This document shows positions 1 through 9,058 of a stretch of 34,610 bases of DNA, in pieces. The position numbers and the translations under genes are program-made. Below the pieces are notes generated by a model. The model saw nothing but the letters and a program-made list of their open reading frames with translations, searched no databases and was not told where the DNA came from. The stretch is from Tritrichomonas foetus. Its lineage: Eukaryota > Parabasalia > Tritrichomonadida > Tritrichomonadidae. Where the stretch lies: assembly GCA_001839685.1 (NCBI GenBank), contig MLAK01001037.1, positions 184,661 to 219,270 on the forward strand, in the 5' to 3' direction. Numbering within the stretch: position 1 is the first letter of the stretch; each line of letters starts with the position of its first letter.

Positions 1-909
1 CTCATTCTCTCACCTATTTATCACATAATAAAAAATATATTTATGATTTAATTTAGATTTATTTTTGATACCATTTATTATATCATATATTACATCCTTC
101 ATGATTTCATACCTTTTCACCGTTCCCTAACCCATAAACTAGAATCATTCATTTTCTCACGTAACACATCAGTACATTTTAAAATTGATTTCCGTCCTTG
201 TGTTTTTCATTAGTTGATTATTCTTAAACTCATATATTCCGTCCTTGTGTTTTGGCTTAAATTTGAATAATTCCTGATTTTCTTTAGGTGTTGTATTTTT
301 GATCAAATCACCGTTCCCATGAACTCGGTGCCATACGGGGACTCATATATATATTATATCGAGAGACCGTTTAAACCTCACCCTTAACGAATTGCAAATT
401 AATTTGTCAATTATTGCTTATTTAAAATTTCTAGACAGTTAGTTCCACTTCCATGGCTAAATATGAATGAGACAACTCCAATGATATGACTGCCTTCTTT
501 AAATGAATGTCAGATAACTCCAATAAGATATATTGATCATAATTTATAGTTATTGTTTTGATTTTTTCGAAAAATGAAATTTTTCATCTTTTTTTTTTTC
601 ACTTATGAGGGTTTGAATCTCCAGAATGTGGAGATACCATATTTCTCAGAATATGGTTATTATTCTCAATTAATTTATCTTATTTGCTTTATCTCAAAGA
701 AAATCTAAAAGTATGATGAACAAATACGAGGAAAATAGAGAGAAAATTAATGCTTCATAATCACTATTTATTCGATTTTTCAAAACAAACAATTTTTCAT
801 TGTCGAATAATTTCTTGCATTTTCATCATAAATATGAAAAAATAAATCCGCAGGTAATTCATAAAAAATGGTTATTCATAAAAAATGGTTATTCATAAAA
901 AAAAAATGG
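1..909. other. AT-rich spacer, no gene seen
   Basis: No convincing coding sequence on either strand. It holds a direct repeat of TCCGTCCTTGTGTTT at about 191-205 and 239-253, a small hairpin (CTCCA/TGGAG) near 620-634, and a 17-bp tandem repeat at its right end (listed separately). Function unknown. Confidence 0.5.
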
Positions 910-915
910 TTATTC
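857..915. repeat. 17-bp tandem repeat, about 3.5 copies, 3' of the small minus-strand gene
   Basis: The unit TTCATAAAAAATGGTTA repeats head to tail; the third copy has an extended A run. On the minus strand the last copy overlaps the stop codon (GAA TAA) of the small gene at 910-1293, so the array forms the start of its 3' flank. Confidence 0.85.
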
Positions 916-1293
916 TTTTGAATCACGCGAAGAATCGATCAGCTTCTCATCTTCGTCCAAGAGTGTCACTTTTAGAATGTTCTGACCAATTACATCCCAG
1001 TTCTCATCAAACCATTTAATCAAAACTCTGTTGTCGCGCGTTGCATCACGGTCCAATTTCAATCCGGTGAATTTACAAATGATGTTGGCGATACTTTTCA
1101 GCTCACAATGCGTCACGCTTGAGCTGAACTTTTCCGTTAATTTTTTGAATGCTGTACTATTTTCGTAATCGAATCCTTCTAATCTGGCATTAACTCTTTT
1201 GGCCTCATTTCCCTGGCCTCTCGGAATTGCTTTTGGAAATCGAAAATAACAAGGAATGATGAAATTGTCCATAAATCGTTTATTTTTCTTCAT
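910..1293 (-). CDS. Uncharacterised 127-aa protein
   Basis: A complete 127-residue frame with a composition that looks coding: basic N-terminus (MKKNKRFMD), then a mixed charged region, no signal peptide or membrane segment. I do not recognise the family. Residues 35-110 (from VNARLEGFDYEN to LLDEDEKL) look like one compact domain. The segment LDRDATRDNRVLIKWFDENW has an alpha-helical, possibly nucleic-acid-binding flavour, but this is only an impression. The start is at 1291-1293. Just upstream, reading in its direction, lies TTTTTGCGCTTAG, similar to the T-rich/GCGC stretch before both histone genes. A 17-bp tandem repeat follows the stop directly. Confidence 0.55.
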   Translation of the reverse strand: MKKNKRFMDNFIIPCYFRFPKAIPRGQGNEAKRVNARLEGFDYENSTAFKKLTEKFSSSVTHCELKSIANIICKFTGLKLDRDATRDNRVLIKWFDENWDVIGQNILKVTLLDEDEKLIDSSRDSKE

Positions 1294-1604
1294 CTAAGCG
1301 CAAAAATATAAAATGAAATTTTTTCGAAAATTTTGCCTGAAAAAATTGTTTGGAATTTGAATGCATGACATTCAATGACCAATTTAATGATTTCGAAAAT
1401 ATCATGTTTGATAATTTTAACAAGTATATGAAAATAACATTTATATACTTTCAATATATTGTTTCTATTATACTCAAAGCAGTAAGTCGATAAACTGTTC
1501 GTTTCATGAAATAATGCCGTTCTGCCAAATTGAGTGTCATATTTTAGGGAACATTTCAAAAAGTTAATTGGGTGAAAATATTGAATTCTCTCATGGCATC
1601 TCAA
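1290..1604 (-). pseudogene. Possible ankyrin-repeat relic
   Basis: A 104-codon open frame whose best reading is a decayed ankyrin protein. It contains GRTALFHETNS, like the GxTALHxA start of a repeat. Further on, FHILVKIIKHDIFEIIKLVIECHAF resembles the helix pair of a trichomonad ankyrin repeat (compare AVKNNDFEIIKLLIECGA). The remainder is Phe/Ile/Lys-rich drift. It overlaps the start of the 127-aa gene by 4 nt in another frame. It could also be a chance frame in AT-rich DNA. Confidence 0.3.
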
Positions 1605-1981
1605 GTCATCATATCAAAATATAAAAGTACACAACCTGGAAATACGTTTATTTTCATTAANTNAACTGAACTTTTTCGAATCTTGGAAACAACTTCCCGA
1701 CTCTCTGATGCTTAATTTACAGCAACAAATTTTTGCTGAATAGATCTCAACCAATAAAAAATGCCAAAATTCGCTTGGTTACAATTATCGAAATTACACC
1801 TGTCTCTTATACACATCTAGATGTGTATAAGAGACAGNATCATTATCATTATTTATAATATCATTATCATTATAAATAAATGTACATAGAAAGTCTCAAA
1901 TCAAAATTACAATAAAAAAACAGAATCATTATTTTTGTGTTACCAAATAATATTTATTCTAAATAATTATTCAGCAGAATT
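1294..1981. other. Spacer with uncertain assembly
   Basis: Apart from the ankyrin relic and the adapter dimer, this stretch holds ambiguous bases at 1661, 1663 and 1838 and a run of ATCATT/ATTATA short repeats at 1839-1880. No complete gene is visible. Sequence left and right of 1838 may not be adjacent in the genome. Confidence 0.5.
1800..1837. other. Sequencing-adapter artefact: two Tn5 mosaic ends head to head
   Basis: A perfect 38-bp palindrome made of CTGTCTCTTATACACATCT (1800-1818) followed by its exact reverse complement (1819-1837), then an N at 1838. The 19-mer is the Tn5 mosaic end used in Nextera/tagmentation libraries. A dimer followed by an ambiguous base is a library or scaffolding artefact, not parasite sequence. 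The join between 1799 and 1839 should not be trusted. Confidence 0.97.
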
Positions 1982-3280
1982 TTAATTCTCTCCTTTGAAT
2001 GCGTCGATTGCATCTAAAACTGCTTGATATGTACAAATTCCGCATGATAAAAGTCCGAAGATCGAGAAAGTCAACAATGCGAGAGACTTTGGATGGAACC
2101 ATCTTTTTCCAGATTGGAGGAAGTACAAAAGTGGTGGGAAGAAGAAGTTTGATAAGCATCCACCAAAAGCACCACCAATTTCGAAAATAGGACGAACTGC
2201 TGGAAGAATCATCGCAATAAGAACTGGAACAGAATCTGCTAAACAAAGAAGGATAATTCTTCTCTTCCATGAAAGCTGACGTGGATTATGCTCGTTAAAG
2301 ATGATTGCACCAAGATCTGTCAATATTGAAAGGGCAACAAGAGGGAATGATGCATTAACAACAAAGAAGAAACCTGAACGAACAACTTGCATCAAAATAT
2401 CACTATGATCAAAAGAAGATAAAACAATTTGTTCTGTTCCAGCACCGAACATTAGATAGCCAATGATTGAAGGAACGATGTCGATTGTGAAACAGCCAAT
2501 AAAGGCACAGCCAAGAAGAATATAACGAGATTTCATGTTTGGCGTGAACGGCTGAAGTTGCGGAAGAACGACGGCCGGAAGGGCATATAAGGTAGAGTAG
2601 ATGGCAAACGCATTGAAGAATGTAATTCCTATCGTTCCTGTTTCTGCGGATGGATCGACAGGCCTATCCTGAATAACGAAGAAATCAACAGCTTTGTAAA
2701 TCATTGATGAGACGAAAAGAAGCTGGACGAGAATTGCTGCCATTGAAGCAGTGTCGATAAATTCCATCTGCTTTGGAATTGATAGGGCGACTGGCAATAT
2801 TAAAGCATAGCAGAGAACAACAAGAGACCTACGCCACCCCGTTGTCCACTCTTCGAGGCCACCTAATGTGAGCCATGAGCAAATCGTTTCTGCGCCGATA
2901 AAAAGATACGAAACTTGATTCGAATATGTGAAAAATAAGGTGATACCTGAGAAAAGTTGGCCACCCCATCGTCCGACAATCTTTGTGGCAAGGTCGTTAA
3001 TACTCTCTGCAGCGACTCGTTTCTGTAAATTCAAAATAATAATCGTTCCGATATACGAAAGCATAGCTGTGAAAACCATGAGTGAAAGTGAAACTGTTAA
3101 ACCGCAAAAGGTGAAACTATTTGCGACACCTAGGATTTCTGCGCCGATCAAAAGGTTTAAAAGATTTAATAGAGCGACTGGAAATGACATATATTTATGG
3201 ACATCCTGGTCCTTTCCTTCATCTGTCGTTGTTAATGAAGATGTTAAAGCGCTTTGATATGCATCAGATGTGTCTAACAT
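1982..3280 (-). CDS. Amino-acid transporter, AAAP/SLC38 type (Aa_trans)
   Basis: Predicted 432-aa integral membrane protein with about eleven hydrophobic segments. The first (FPVALLNLLNLLIGAEILGV) carries the NLxxGxxxLGxP-like signature of eukaryotic amino-acid/auxin permeases, which move neutral amino acids with H+ or Na+ across plasma or lysosomal membranes. The frame stays open to an ATG at 3355, but I prefer the ATG at 3280 (MLDTSDAYQ). TCATTTCA lies 10 nt before it (3291-3298), matching the initiator boxes of the histone and SCS genes here, and the extra 25 residues look non-coding. The cytoplasmic N-terminus is short and Ser/Thr/Asp-rich. The stop is TAAA, overlapping a trichomonad-type polyadenylation signal. 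Substrate cannot be predicted. Confidence 0.88.
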   Translation of the reverse strand: MLDTSDAYQSALTSSLTTTDEGKDQDVHKYMSFPVALLNLLNLLIGAEILGVANSFTFCGLTVSLSLMVFTAMLSYIGTIIILNLQKRVAAESINDLATKIVGRWGGQLFSGITLFFTYSNQVSYLFIGAETICSWLTLGGLEEWTTGWRRSLVVLCYALILPVALSIPKQMEFIDTASMAAILVQLLFVSSMIYKAVDFFVIQDRPVDPSAETGTIGITFFNAFAIYSTLYALPAVVLPQLQPFTPNMKSRYILLGCAFIGCFTIDIVPSIIGYLMFGAGTEQIVLSSFDHSDILMQVVRSGFFFVVNASFPLVALSILTDLGAIIFNEHNPRQLSWKRRIILLCLADSVPVLIAMILPAVRPIFEIGGAFGGCLSNFFFPPLLYFLQSGKRWFHPKSLALLTFSIFGLLSCGICTYQAVLDAIDAFKGEN

Positions 3281-3290
3281 TCGATTTGGA

Positions 3291-3298
3291 TGAAATGA
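3291..3298 (-). promoter_or_regulatory. Initiator-like box TCATTTCA before the transporter
   Basis: TCATTTCA ends 10 nt before the chosen ATG at 3280. It fits the trichomonad initiator (TCAYW-type) that overlaps the transcription start in genes with very short 5' leaders. Identical or near-identical boxes precede H3, H4 and SCS alpha in this window. This box decides the start codon. Confidence 0.6.
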
Positions 3299-4152
3299 TT
3301 TTTTGAAAGTTAAATCAAACAGAGACTCACAAAAATTAACAAGGAATGAATTCAATTTTCCAATTTTTTCCTTTTTAGGGAATATATGAATATATGATTT
3401 GAGTTTAGATACACTGAGTTATTTCTTGGCATACAAGTATATCTTAAAACACATATGATCAAAATAATATCAATTTAGTCACTAAAGAAGAGGATAAATT
3501 CATAAGTATAGAGATACTGAGTGTCCAATAAAAGTTTTTTCTAGCAATTGAAAAATTCAGAAAACAAAAAAAATCCTCACACAATTCATCACAAAAAATT
3601 CTTAATCAAACAAATCACTATGCTTTCGAAAAACTAATGAACCCCTAATAGTAATATTTCGACAGCTTGCCCGTTTAACAGTGTGATATATTATATTTCC
3701 TTTCCGCGATGTAACAAAATGAAAAATATTAATTCTCGGAAATATATTATTTTATTAATTTCCATTTCAAACAAAAAAATAATTAATTTATGGGGATTTT
3801 TTGGCTAAAATGGTGATTTTTCACTATTAGAATAGTTATTATATTAATTACTTCAAGTTTAGAGGCAAATATAAAATAATATTTTTTCGATCGTTTTATA
3901 AAATTCTTTATTTTATCTTTTCGACTGGCTCATCCTATATTGATTATTGTTAGGATGCTTGTTTCAATTTTTATTGCTATTTGCTCATATTTTCAATTCG
4001 CGAATAGATCGAAATCAAAAAACAATTGTTATTGACTTCTAAATTCTATCTTTATCATCTGTTGTGACTAATTTTCGTGAATAACTCTAGGCAAACGAAT
4101 TTTAAAGGATTTTACGAAAATATTCAATAGAAATAATTATCACTTCAGATAA
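3299..4152. other. AT-rich spacer, nothing recognised
   Basis: About 850 bases between the transporter promoter and a decayed plus-strand gene. I see no frame with coding character, no RNA gene and no repeat of note. Confidence 0.45.
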
Positions 4153-4582
4153 TTATCAGTTTTTACCGAAACATCAGAATTATCTTGTATAGATATTATC
4201 GAATTATTGAATAACCAAGTTTCAAGAAAATGCCAAAGATATCGAATCAGAATGGATTTCGAAAATAGATCAAGAAATAGGCTAGTTTCTTTCTCAGCCA
4301 CACATTGCTTCTAAAGCAATATATGAAACAGTGAATTCTTTTGTCACTTCCTGCTTCATCAAAAAGAATGAATGCTTCATCGAATTTTTCGCGGGCTTCT
4401 TTGATTTTTTTTTTTCGTGAAGCACAAGAAGTCCTTGGACATTTGTAATTAATGCTGACTAGGTACTGAATTTTGTTGAGCATTTAAATGCTTTAAAAGA
4501 GTTTCCTGAATGGATGGAAATTGTTGATTATAAAGAAAGAATGTTCAGAAAAATGAAAAAGAAAAGACTAAATTTGGCCTGA
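4153..4582 (+). pseudogene. Decayed plus-strand gene of unknown family
   Basis: Coding-like plus-strand segments run in order but are broken. First comes SVFTETSELSCIDIIELLNNQ, then a frameshift near 4215 into KFQENAKDIESEWISKIDQEIG. A TAG follows near 4286, then FLSQPHIASKAIYETVNSFV in the same frame, a TGA after a T run near 4416, a TAG near 4460, and finally HLNALKEFPEWMEIVDYKER up to a TGA at 4580-4582. The amino-acid quality and order suggest one protein that has lost its frame. No family recognised. It lies tail to tail with the hydrolase, 14 nt apart. Confidence 0.4.
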
Positions 4583-4596
4583 AGACATAAAATATT

Positions 4597-5502
4597 TTAT
4601 TGTTTATGTTTGTTTATAAAATCTAACATATCTTGTAAAACAACTGGTCTAAAAACAGTTTTCAAAAGGTTATGTGAAGCATTTGGGTAAAATTTATATT
4701 CAACAACATCTTTTGCTGATGATTCTTGGACGTCTTTGAACCAGGCCAAATTTTCTTGCGGATTTACGTCTGAATCTCTTCCTCCTTGAAGGAAAAGCAC
4801 AGGGAGGTCGCTTGGCCAATCGCTGTAGCTCTGTCGAACTTTCGTGATTGACTGGAACGCCGAATTTAATAATCTTGGCGTAGAAAATGGTGAAAAGAGT
4901 GGCGAATTGACGACTTTCTTAACAAAATCCTGTTGCGTGTCTGGCGAATAAGGTTCATCACCTAGGCCAATAATCGTATATGGCGAATATTTTGATGCGA
5001 CCATTAAGAAGAAGCTCTCGAGAAAAGAAATCGGCTTTTGCTTTGAGTTTGAAATCCACGGGGATTCGATGATGGCGCCGCGTAAATTCTGTGATACGAA
5101 TATTGATTTATCGAATATCAGTCGGAGAGAGGCAAGCGACCCCATTGAATGCGAAAATAAGAAAATTGGTAAATCTGGAAAAGATTCATGCGCTTTGTTA
5201 ATAACGAGTTCGGTTTCTTCGCAAATTTCATCAATCGTGCAGGCCGAGCGTGGGCCAGGAGACCTACCGTGTCCAAGATGGTCACACCCGAGAAACGCGC
5301 CACCATTGTGTAAAATGACATCGATAACATCGTGCTTCGTTGTCAAAAACGAACCTAATCCATGAACATAAACAACGACAAATTCTGGTTGACCTTCGGG
5401 TCGCCATTCACATCCTCGTAAAGTGTATCTGCCGTTATCTAATGGTATTGTAAAATCTTCGCCATCATATTCGAAGTTAAAGACGGCTTCAGATAATTCC
5501 AT
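4597..5502 (-). CDS. Alpha/beta hydrolase, monoglyceride-lipase-like
   Basis: A 301-aa serine hydrolase of the Hydrolase_4 (monoacylglycerol lipase / lysophospholipase) type, usual length for the family. Visible landmarks are the oxyanion-strand VYVHGLG (44-50), DHLGHGRSPG (74-83), the nucleophile elbow SHSMG with Ser119, the acid in GGRDSDV (Asp243) and the base in NASHN (His277). The elbow has Ser in place of the usual first Gly. There is no signal peptide or membrane segment, so it is probably cytosolic or peripherally membrane-bound, acting on monoacylglycerol or lysophospholipid; the substrate is inferred only from the family. It is divergent from the RRM gene with a 149-bp spacer. The stop reads TAAA. 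Confidence 0.88.
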   Translation of the reverse strand: MELSEAVFNFEYDGEDFTIPLDNGRYTLRGCEWRPEGQPEFVVVYVHGLGSFLTTKHDVIDVILHNGGAFLGCDHLGHGRSPGPRSACTIDEICEETELVINKAHESFPDLPIFLFSHSMGSLASLRLIFDKSIFVSQNLRGAIIESPWISNSKQKPISFLESFFLMVASKYSPYTIIGLGDEPYSPDTQQDFVKKVVNSPLFSPFSTPRLLNSAFQSITKVRQSYSDWPSDLPVLFLQGGRDSDVNPQENLAWFKDVQESSAKDVVEYKFYPNASHNLLKTVFRPVVLQDMLDFINKHKQ

Positions 5503-5651
5503 ATAAAGATTTTTTAACTAATTCACCATATTTGACCTATAAATCATGAATTTGTTTAAAAAAGTGAATCAAAATTGTCGATAAGGTTTTTGAAAAGAAA
5601 AAACCGCCATTATCAAGCTTTAAATAAACGGCCGCCAAAGGCCAATCGAAA

Positions 5652-6245
5652 ATGAGTGAATGCACAGTTCAAATTCATCCCTCATTCGACAAACGTAAAT
5701 TTATGGCAGAATACTTCACTCGAAAAGGATTTAATACATTTACTGATGTCCAAGTTTTCGATTCAGATTGCTATGTAACATTTCCAAATCGGGCCGAAGC
5801 CGAAGAATTTGCAAATGCATTCGATGGTCGTAGAGTAAACAACCAAGCAATTCGTGCAATTATTAGATACTTGCCTGAAGATCTTCGACCGAGTGAGGCA
5901 CCACCAAAACGATATCCATCAGTCGACGAAAGACGAATTCGATCACGGACAATTTGCGTCAAAGGTTATCCTTTATCAAAACTCACAGATAGAAATCTTT
6001 ACCATGATTTTTGGAAATCTGGATATTTGAAACAGATCGAAATCAGTAACGGCGTTGGATACCTCCAGTTTGATACTCCTGATGATGCAGAGACAGCAAT
6101 ACTTAAAAATGATCAAATGTGTATCAGTGGATCTCGAATTACTGTTGAAATGATTCCCGATCGAGCCCTAAATGTTCCAAATGTTCTCGTCCCTCTTGTC
6201 ATTGCAGACAAGGACGATAGAATTATAAGAGATGATCGATTTTAG
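5652..6245 (+). CDS. RNA-binding protein with two RRM-like domains
   Basis: A 197-aa protein. Residues 4-75 look like a degenerate RRM (TVQIHPSFDKR as RNP2-like, CYVTFPNRAEAEEFANAF as RNP1-like). Residues 98-168 form a second RRM (RTICVKGYPL as RNP2, GVGYLQFDTPDDAETAI as RNP1-like, aromatic residues partly retained). A charged linker with a Pro-rich stretch (PSEAPPKRYP) joins them, and the C-terminus is Asp/Arg-rich. Likely role in mRNA processing or translation, but the partner is unknown. The ATG is preceded by AACGGCCGCCAAAGGCC, a GC-rich island in an AT-rich spacer. Divergent from the hydrolase. Confidence 0.75.
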   Translation: MSECTVQIHPSFDKRKFMAEYFTRKGFNTFTDVQVFDSDCYVTFPNRAEAEEFANAFDGRRVNNQAIRAIIRYLPEDLRPSEAPPKRYPSVDERRIRSRTICVKGYPLSKLTDRNLYHDFWKSGYLKQIEISNGVGYLQFDTPDDAETAILKNDQMCISGSRITVEMIPDRALNVPNVLVPLVIADKDDRIIRDDRF

Positions 6246-7088
6246 AATTATAAATCATTTTATTCGGATTGGAATATCTAAAAAATATTTCCAAGACAAT
6301 GCGCATATGTTTAGTAAAATACTTGACGTTTATCTCTTTTATTTTTCTTTTGATTGCATCTTACTTATGATTTTTGGCAAATCTGTGACATTCAATATTT
6401 TGTGATTTATTTTTACAGAACTGGAATGGTTGCAGTACGAATTGAGATAAGTAAAATTGCACTTCTGCAATATGACAAGATGTTAATGTAAATATTCAAA
6501 TTCAGACAAATAATTCAATTTGTCGAAATCTTCTTCAAGTTTGGTCAACACGTAGAGGTATAACTAAAATTTCCTTTTTCTCCTTCTTATATTGAAAAAT
6601 TTCTTTCCAAACGACAAATCATTATCAGAATGAATAATTTAATGATTGGACATTTTATCTGAGGCAAAATCATAATTTTTGAAATGAAATATAATTATAG
6701 GCTTATTCTCAATATTGGGGAGATGGAAGATAAAAAAAAATAAATTTTACAATTCTTGTCTAGTTTTTTTTACCCAGAAGATTTGTTATCAAAAAAGGTC
6801 AACTGTACCCTTCAAGTCGAAGTGATCCAAAGAACCAGTAAACTTTAACAAAATCACATTAACATTCATCATTTTGACCTTTATTTGACCTTATTTTTTG
6901 AAAACTTATGTTTTGCTGCCAATCACTAGGAAAATTTAATTCCCACCAAATTTATATCGAAGTATCAAAATAAATGTTCAATTGATAATTAAATAATGAA
7001 ATATATATGAATTCAAAGAGATCTACCACAGTTATGTAGTTTGATTTTTCTCCTTTTTATATTGATGAATATACGTTAATTAAAAAAA
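6246..7088. other. AT-rich spacer, nothing recognised
   Basis: About 840 bases between two plus-strand genes. I see no tRNA-like fold, no coding-like frame and no notable repeat. It ends in a T-rich/A-rich leader directly before the next ATG. Confidence 0.45.
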
Positions 7089-8069
7089 ATGGAAGATGTA
7101 AACACTGCTCCACAATCTGCTCCACCTGAGCGTGTTTTCGATCCTTATGAGGCAACACTTGGTCTCCGCCATCGCGATATTATCCATATGCTCGAAATTC
7201 TCAGCGAACCACAAGCTCCCCGTGCAAATAAAATCAAAGCTCTTCGATTATTAAACGAAGTCCTTCCAGGTCGTCAACACGAAGCCGAAATGAACGGTGC
7301 TATCGATATCTTGAGACCATACTTAATGCAACCGCCAAACGGATTATTATTAAATACACTTGTTGCATTTAATACCTTAATTAATACAGAAGATCTCGCA
7401 AAGAAGATGCTACAAGACATTCCGCGTATTGTCGAGATTATTGCGCCAGAAATCGAGCCACCACTTCGACGAGAAGCTGCAAGATTATTACGAATTATTG
7501 CAGAATTTGTCGGACCAGAATCCCCTTTCCTTTCTGGCGCGGTACCAAAAGGGCTCGTTGCTGCGGTATCAGATCGTGATTCGCAGCCAGAATTTCTCCT
7601 TGAAGCTTACGGCCTTTTGTCGAGGCTCACAAATCAGCAAAACATTAGAATTCCATTAATTGACTCAAATGACTTTCTCACAATTATGGTTAGATCATTC
7701 TCAAAACCAATGCTCAGACAAGTCACTATCATTCTTGCATCTAATATCGCAATGGATCCAAGTCACAGAGGAAAGCTGGCTTTACTTAATGCTGACATTT
7801 TACCAAACATTGAAGAGTTTTTGAAATCAGAGGATGAAAAGTTGAGATATGCTGTTTTATCACTTATTTCTTTACTCGGTGTTCCCAAGGAAGGTAAGAA
7901 TGATATTGCTACAGATGAACAACTTCCAGACCTCATTAACAACATCATCAAGAATGATCCTGATGAGTCTTGCAGAAAGGCTGCGGATGAGGTGAAGATT
8001 CTTGTCTCAGAATTGCCTCTTGGTCGTGCTATTATGGGCGGTGGTGAAGATGATAATCAAAATAAATGA
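7089..8069 (+). CDS. Armadillo/HEAT-repeat protein, possibly radial-spoke RSPH14-like
   Basis: A 326-aa protein made almost wholly of paired amphipathic helices typical of ARM/HEAT repeats, for example IKALRLLNEVLPG (48-60), GLLLNTLVAFNTLIN (85-99), LRREAARLLRIIAEFVG (125-141) and LRYAVLSLISLLGVP (251-265). Size, all-helical content and acidic tail are compatible with RSPH14 (the armadillo protein of the radial-spoke head), which would suit a flagellate, but no diagnostic motif fixes this; another ARM scaffold is equally possible. A 16-bp tandem repeat begins 12 bp after the stop. No interruption or odd codon use. Confidence 0.6.
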   Translation: MEDVNTAPQSAPPERVFDPYEATLGLRHRDIIHMLEILSEPQAPRANKIKALRLLNEVLPGRQHEAEMNGAIDILRPYLMQPPNGLLLNTLVAFNTLINTEDLAKKMLQDIPRIVEIIAPEIEPPLRREAARLLRIIAEFVGPESPFLSGAVPKGLVAAVSDRDSQPEFLLEAYGLLSRLTNQQNIRIPLIDSNDFLTIMVRSFSKPMLRQVTIILASNIAMDPSHRGKLALLNADILPNIEEFLKSEDEKLRYAVLSLISLLGVPKEGKNDIATDEQLPDLINNIIKNDPDESCRKAADEVKILVSELPLGRAIMGGGEDDNQNK

Positions 8070-8081
8070 AACCTATTTTTA

Positions 8082-8130
8082 TCAAATTGTTTTTTCATTA
8101 AATTGTTTTTTCATCAAATTGTTTTTTTCA
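8082..8130. repeat. 16-bp tandem repeat, 3 copies, just after a stop codon
   Basis: AAATTG recurs at 8084, 8100 and 8116, each followed by a T run and TCA(T/A). The unit is roughly TCAAATTGTTTTTTCA. It starts 12 bp downstream of the armadillo gene's TGA and so lies in its 3' flank. Confidence 0.85.
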
Positions 8131-8145
8131 AAGAAAACATAAGAT

Positions 8146-8631
8146 CAAAATCTATATATTAATAAAACGAGTGAAATTCCATTAAAAAAACCAATTAATG
8201 AAGGTCTTTCCCATTATCTTGGTCAGAAATGTTCAGGTTATCAGCATGATTTTGGTCTTGTTGAAGTCGCTTCTTCTTCTGTTAGTTCTGATAATTCATA
8301 TTGCCAATCTAAAAATTCCATTAGTCATCTAGATGATAACTCACCAAATCAATGGATTAGCTATGAATTTAAAGATTTTCGTTTTAAATTATCGAAATAT
8401 CAAATTCGAACTTTTGATAAGTCTCAAAATAGTGGCCATTTGAAGAATTGGGTTATTGAAACATCAAAAGATGGAGAATCATGGGAAGAAATCAATCGAC
8501 AAACAAATTGGTCATTATTAAATAGACGAAAAAGGCATTGGTTTAAAGATTCTTCTTTTATGATTTTCTGTTTAATTCTTTTATTAGAATTTAATTATTC
8601 TATGATCGATTATAGATTTATTTCTTCATAA
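8146..8631 (+). pseudogene. F5/8 type C (discoidin-like) domain relic without a start
   Basis: An open frame from about 8146 to a TAA at 8629-8631 encodes most of a trichomonad-type F5/8C domain: INEGLSHYLGQKCSGY, then SPNQWISYEFKDFRFKLSKY, then HLKNWVIETSKDGESWEEI and RQTNWSLLN. These match, block for block, the intact domain at 22974-23582 (GPDQWIKFDFK, HMRSWVVEGS). No in-frame ATG precedes the domain. The final strand (FRYIRIxQTG) is lost: the frame slips near 8560 and runs out in hydrophobic nonsense. In the family this domain usually sits at the end of a longer, often BTB-containing, protein, so this is probably a stranded 3' fragment. Confidence 0.65.
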
Positions 8632-9058
8632 TATATGATGAAAATTCTATCAAACTTTTCTTCTTCAAATCATTTTCGCATAACATTTATCACCATTTCA
8701 ATTTCAATTTCAATAACAGTATTCACAATCTCTCATACTCATAAAGAGATTCAATTGAGTATTTTTTGACAAATTTGAGAAATGACAAATATGAGATATT
8801 ATTGTGTAATGAGATTGAATTGAGGGGAATGCAAAGGAGATTTTGGAAGAATTAAAAACATTAAATCTTATATATATGATTAGCCAAAATCATTTCTAAA
8901 ACATGATGTCATGTGATTTTGTGAATAACGATTTTTTTCCGAAAGGTTTTATTTCCATGCAAAAATTCTATTTTTAAACGGTCTCAATATTGACCATGCA
9001 ATTTTATTCGTCATCAATTTGTCAAGGTGAATTCATCAAAAAATATTTTTAATTTTTA
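8632..9058. other. Spacer before the katanin p80-like gene
   Basis: About 430 AT-rich bases. No gene or RNA seen. A TTCATCAAA near 9030 is a weak initiator candidate for the next gene, followed by an A/T-only leader. Confidence 0.4.

Noticed and set aside
600..660. Short hairpin CTCCA/TGGAG near 620 as a functional RNA
   Set aside because: Five base pairs in AT-rich spacer without any further structure.
1800..1837. Perfect 38-bp palindrome as a natural hairpin, terminator or transposon end
   Set aside because: It equals two Tn5 mosaic-end adapters and is followed by N, so it is technical.
4247..4483. 78-codon minus-strand ORF
   Set aside because: Antisense of the decayed plus-strand gene, whose segments read better.
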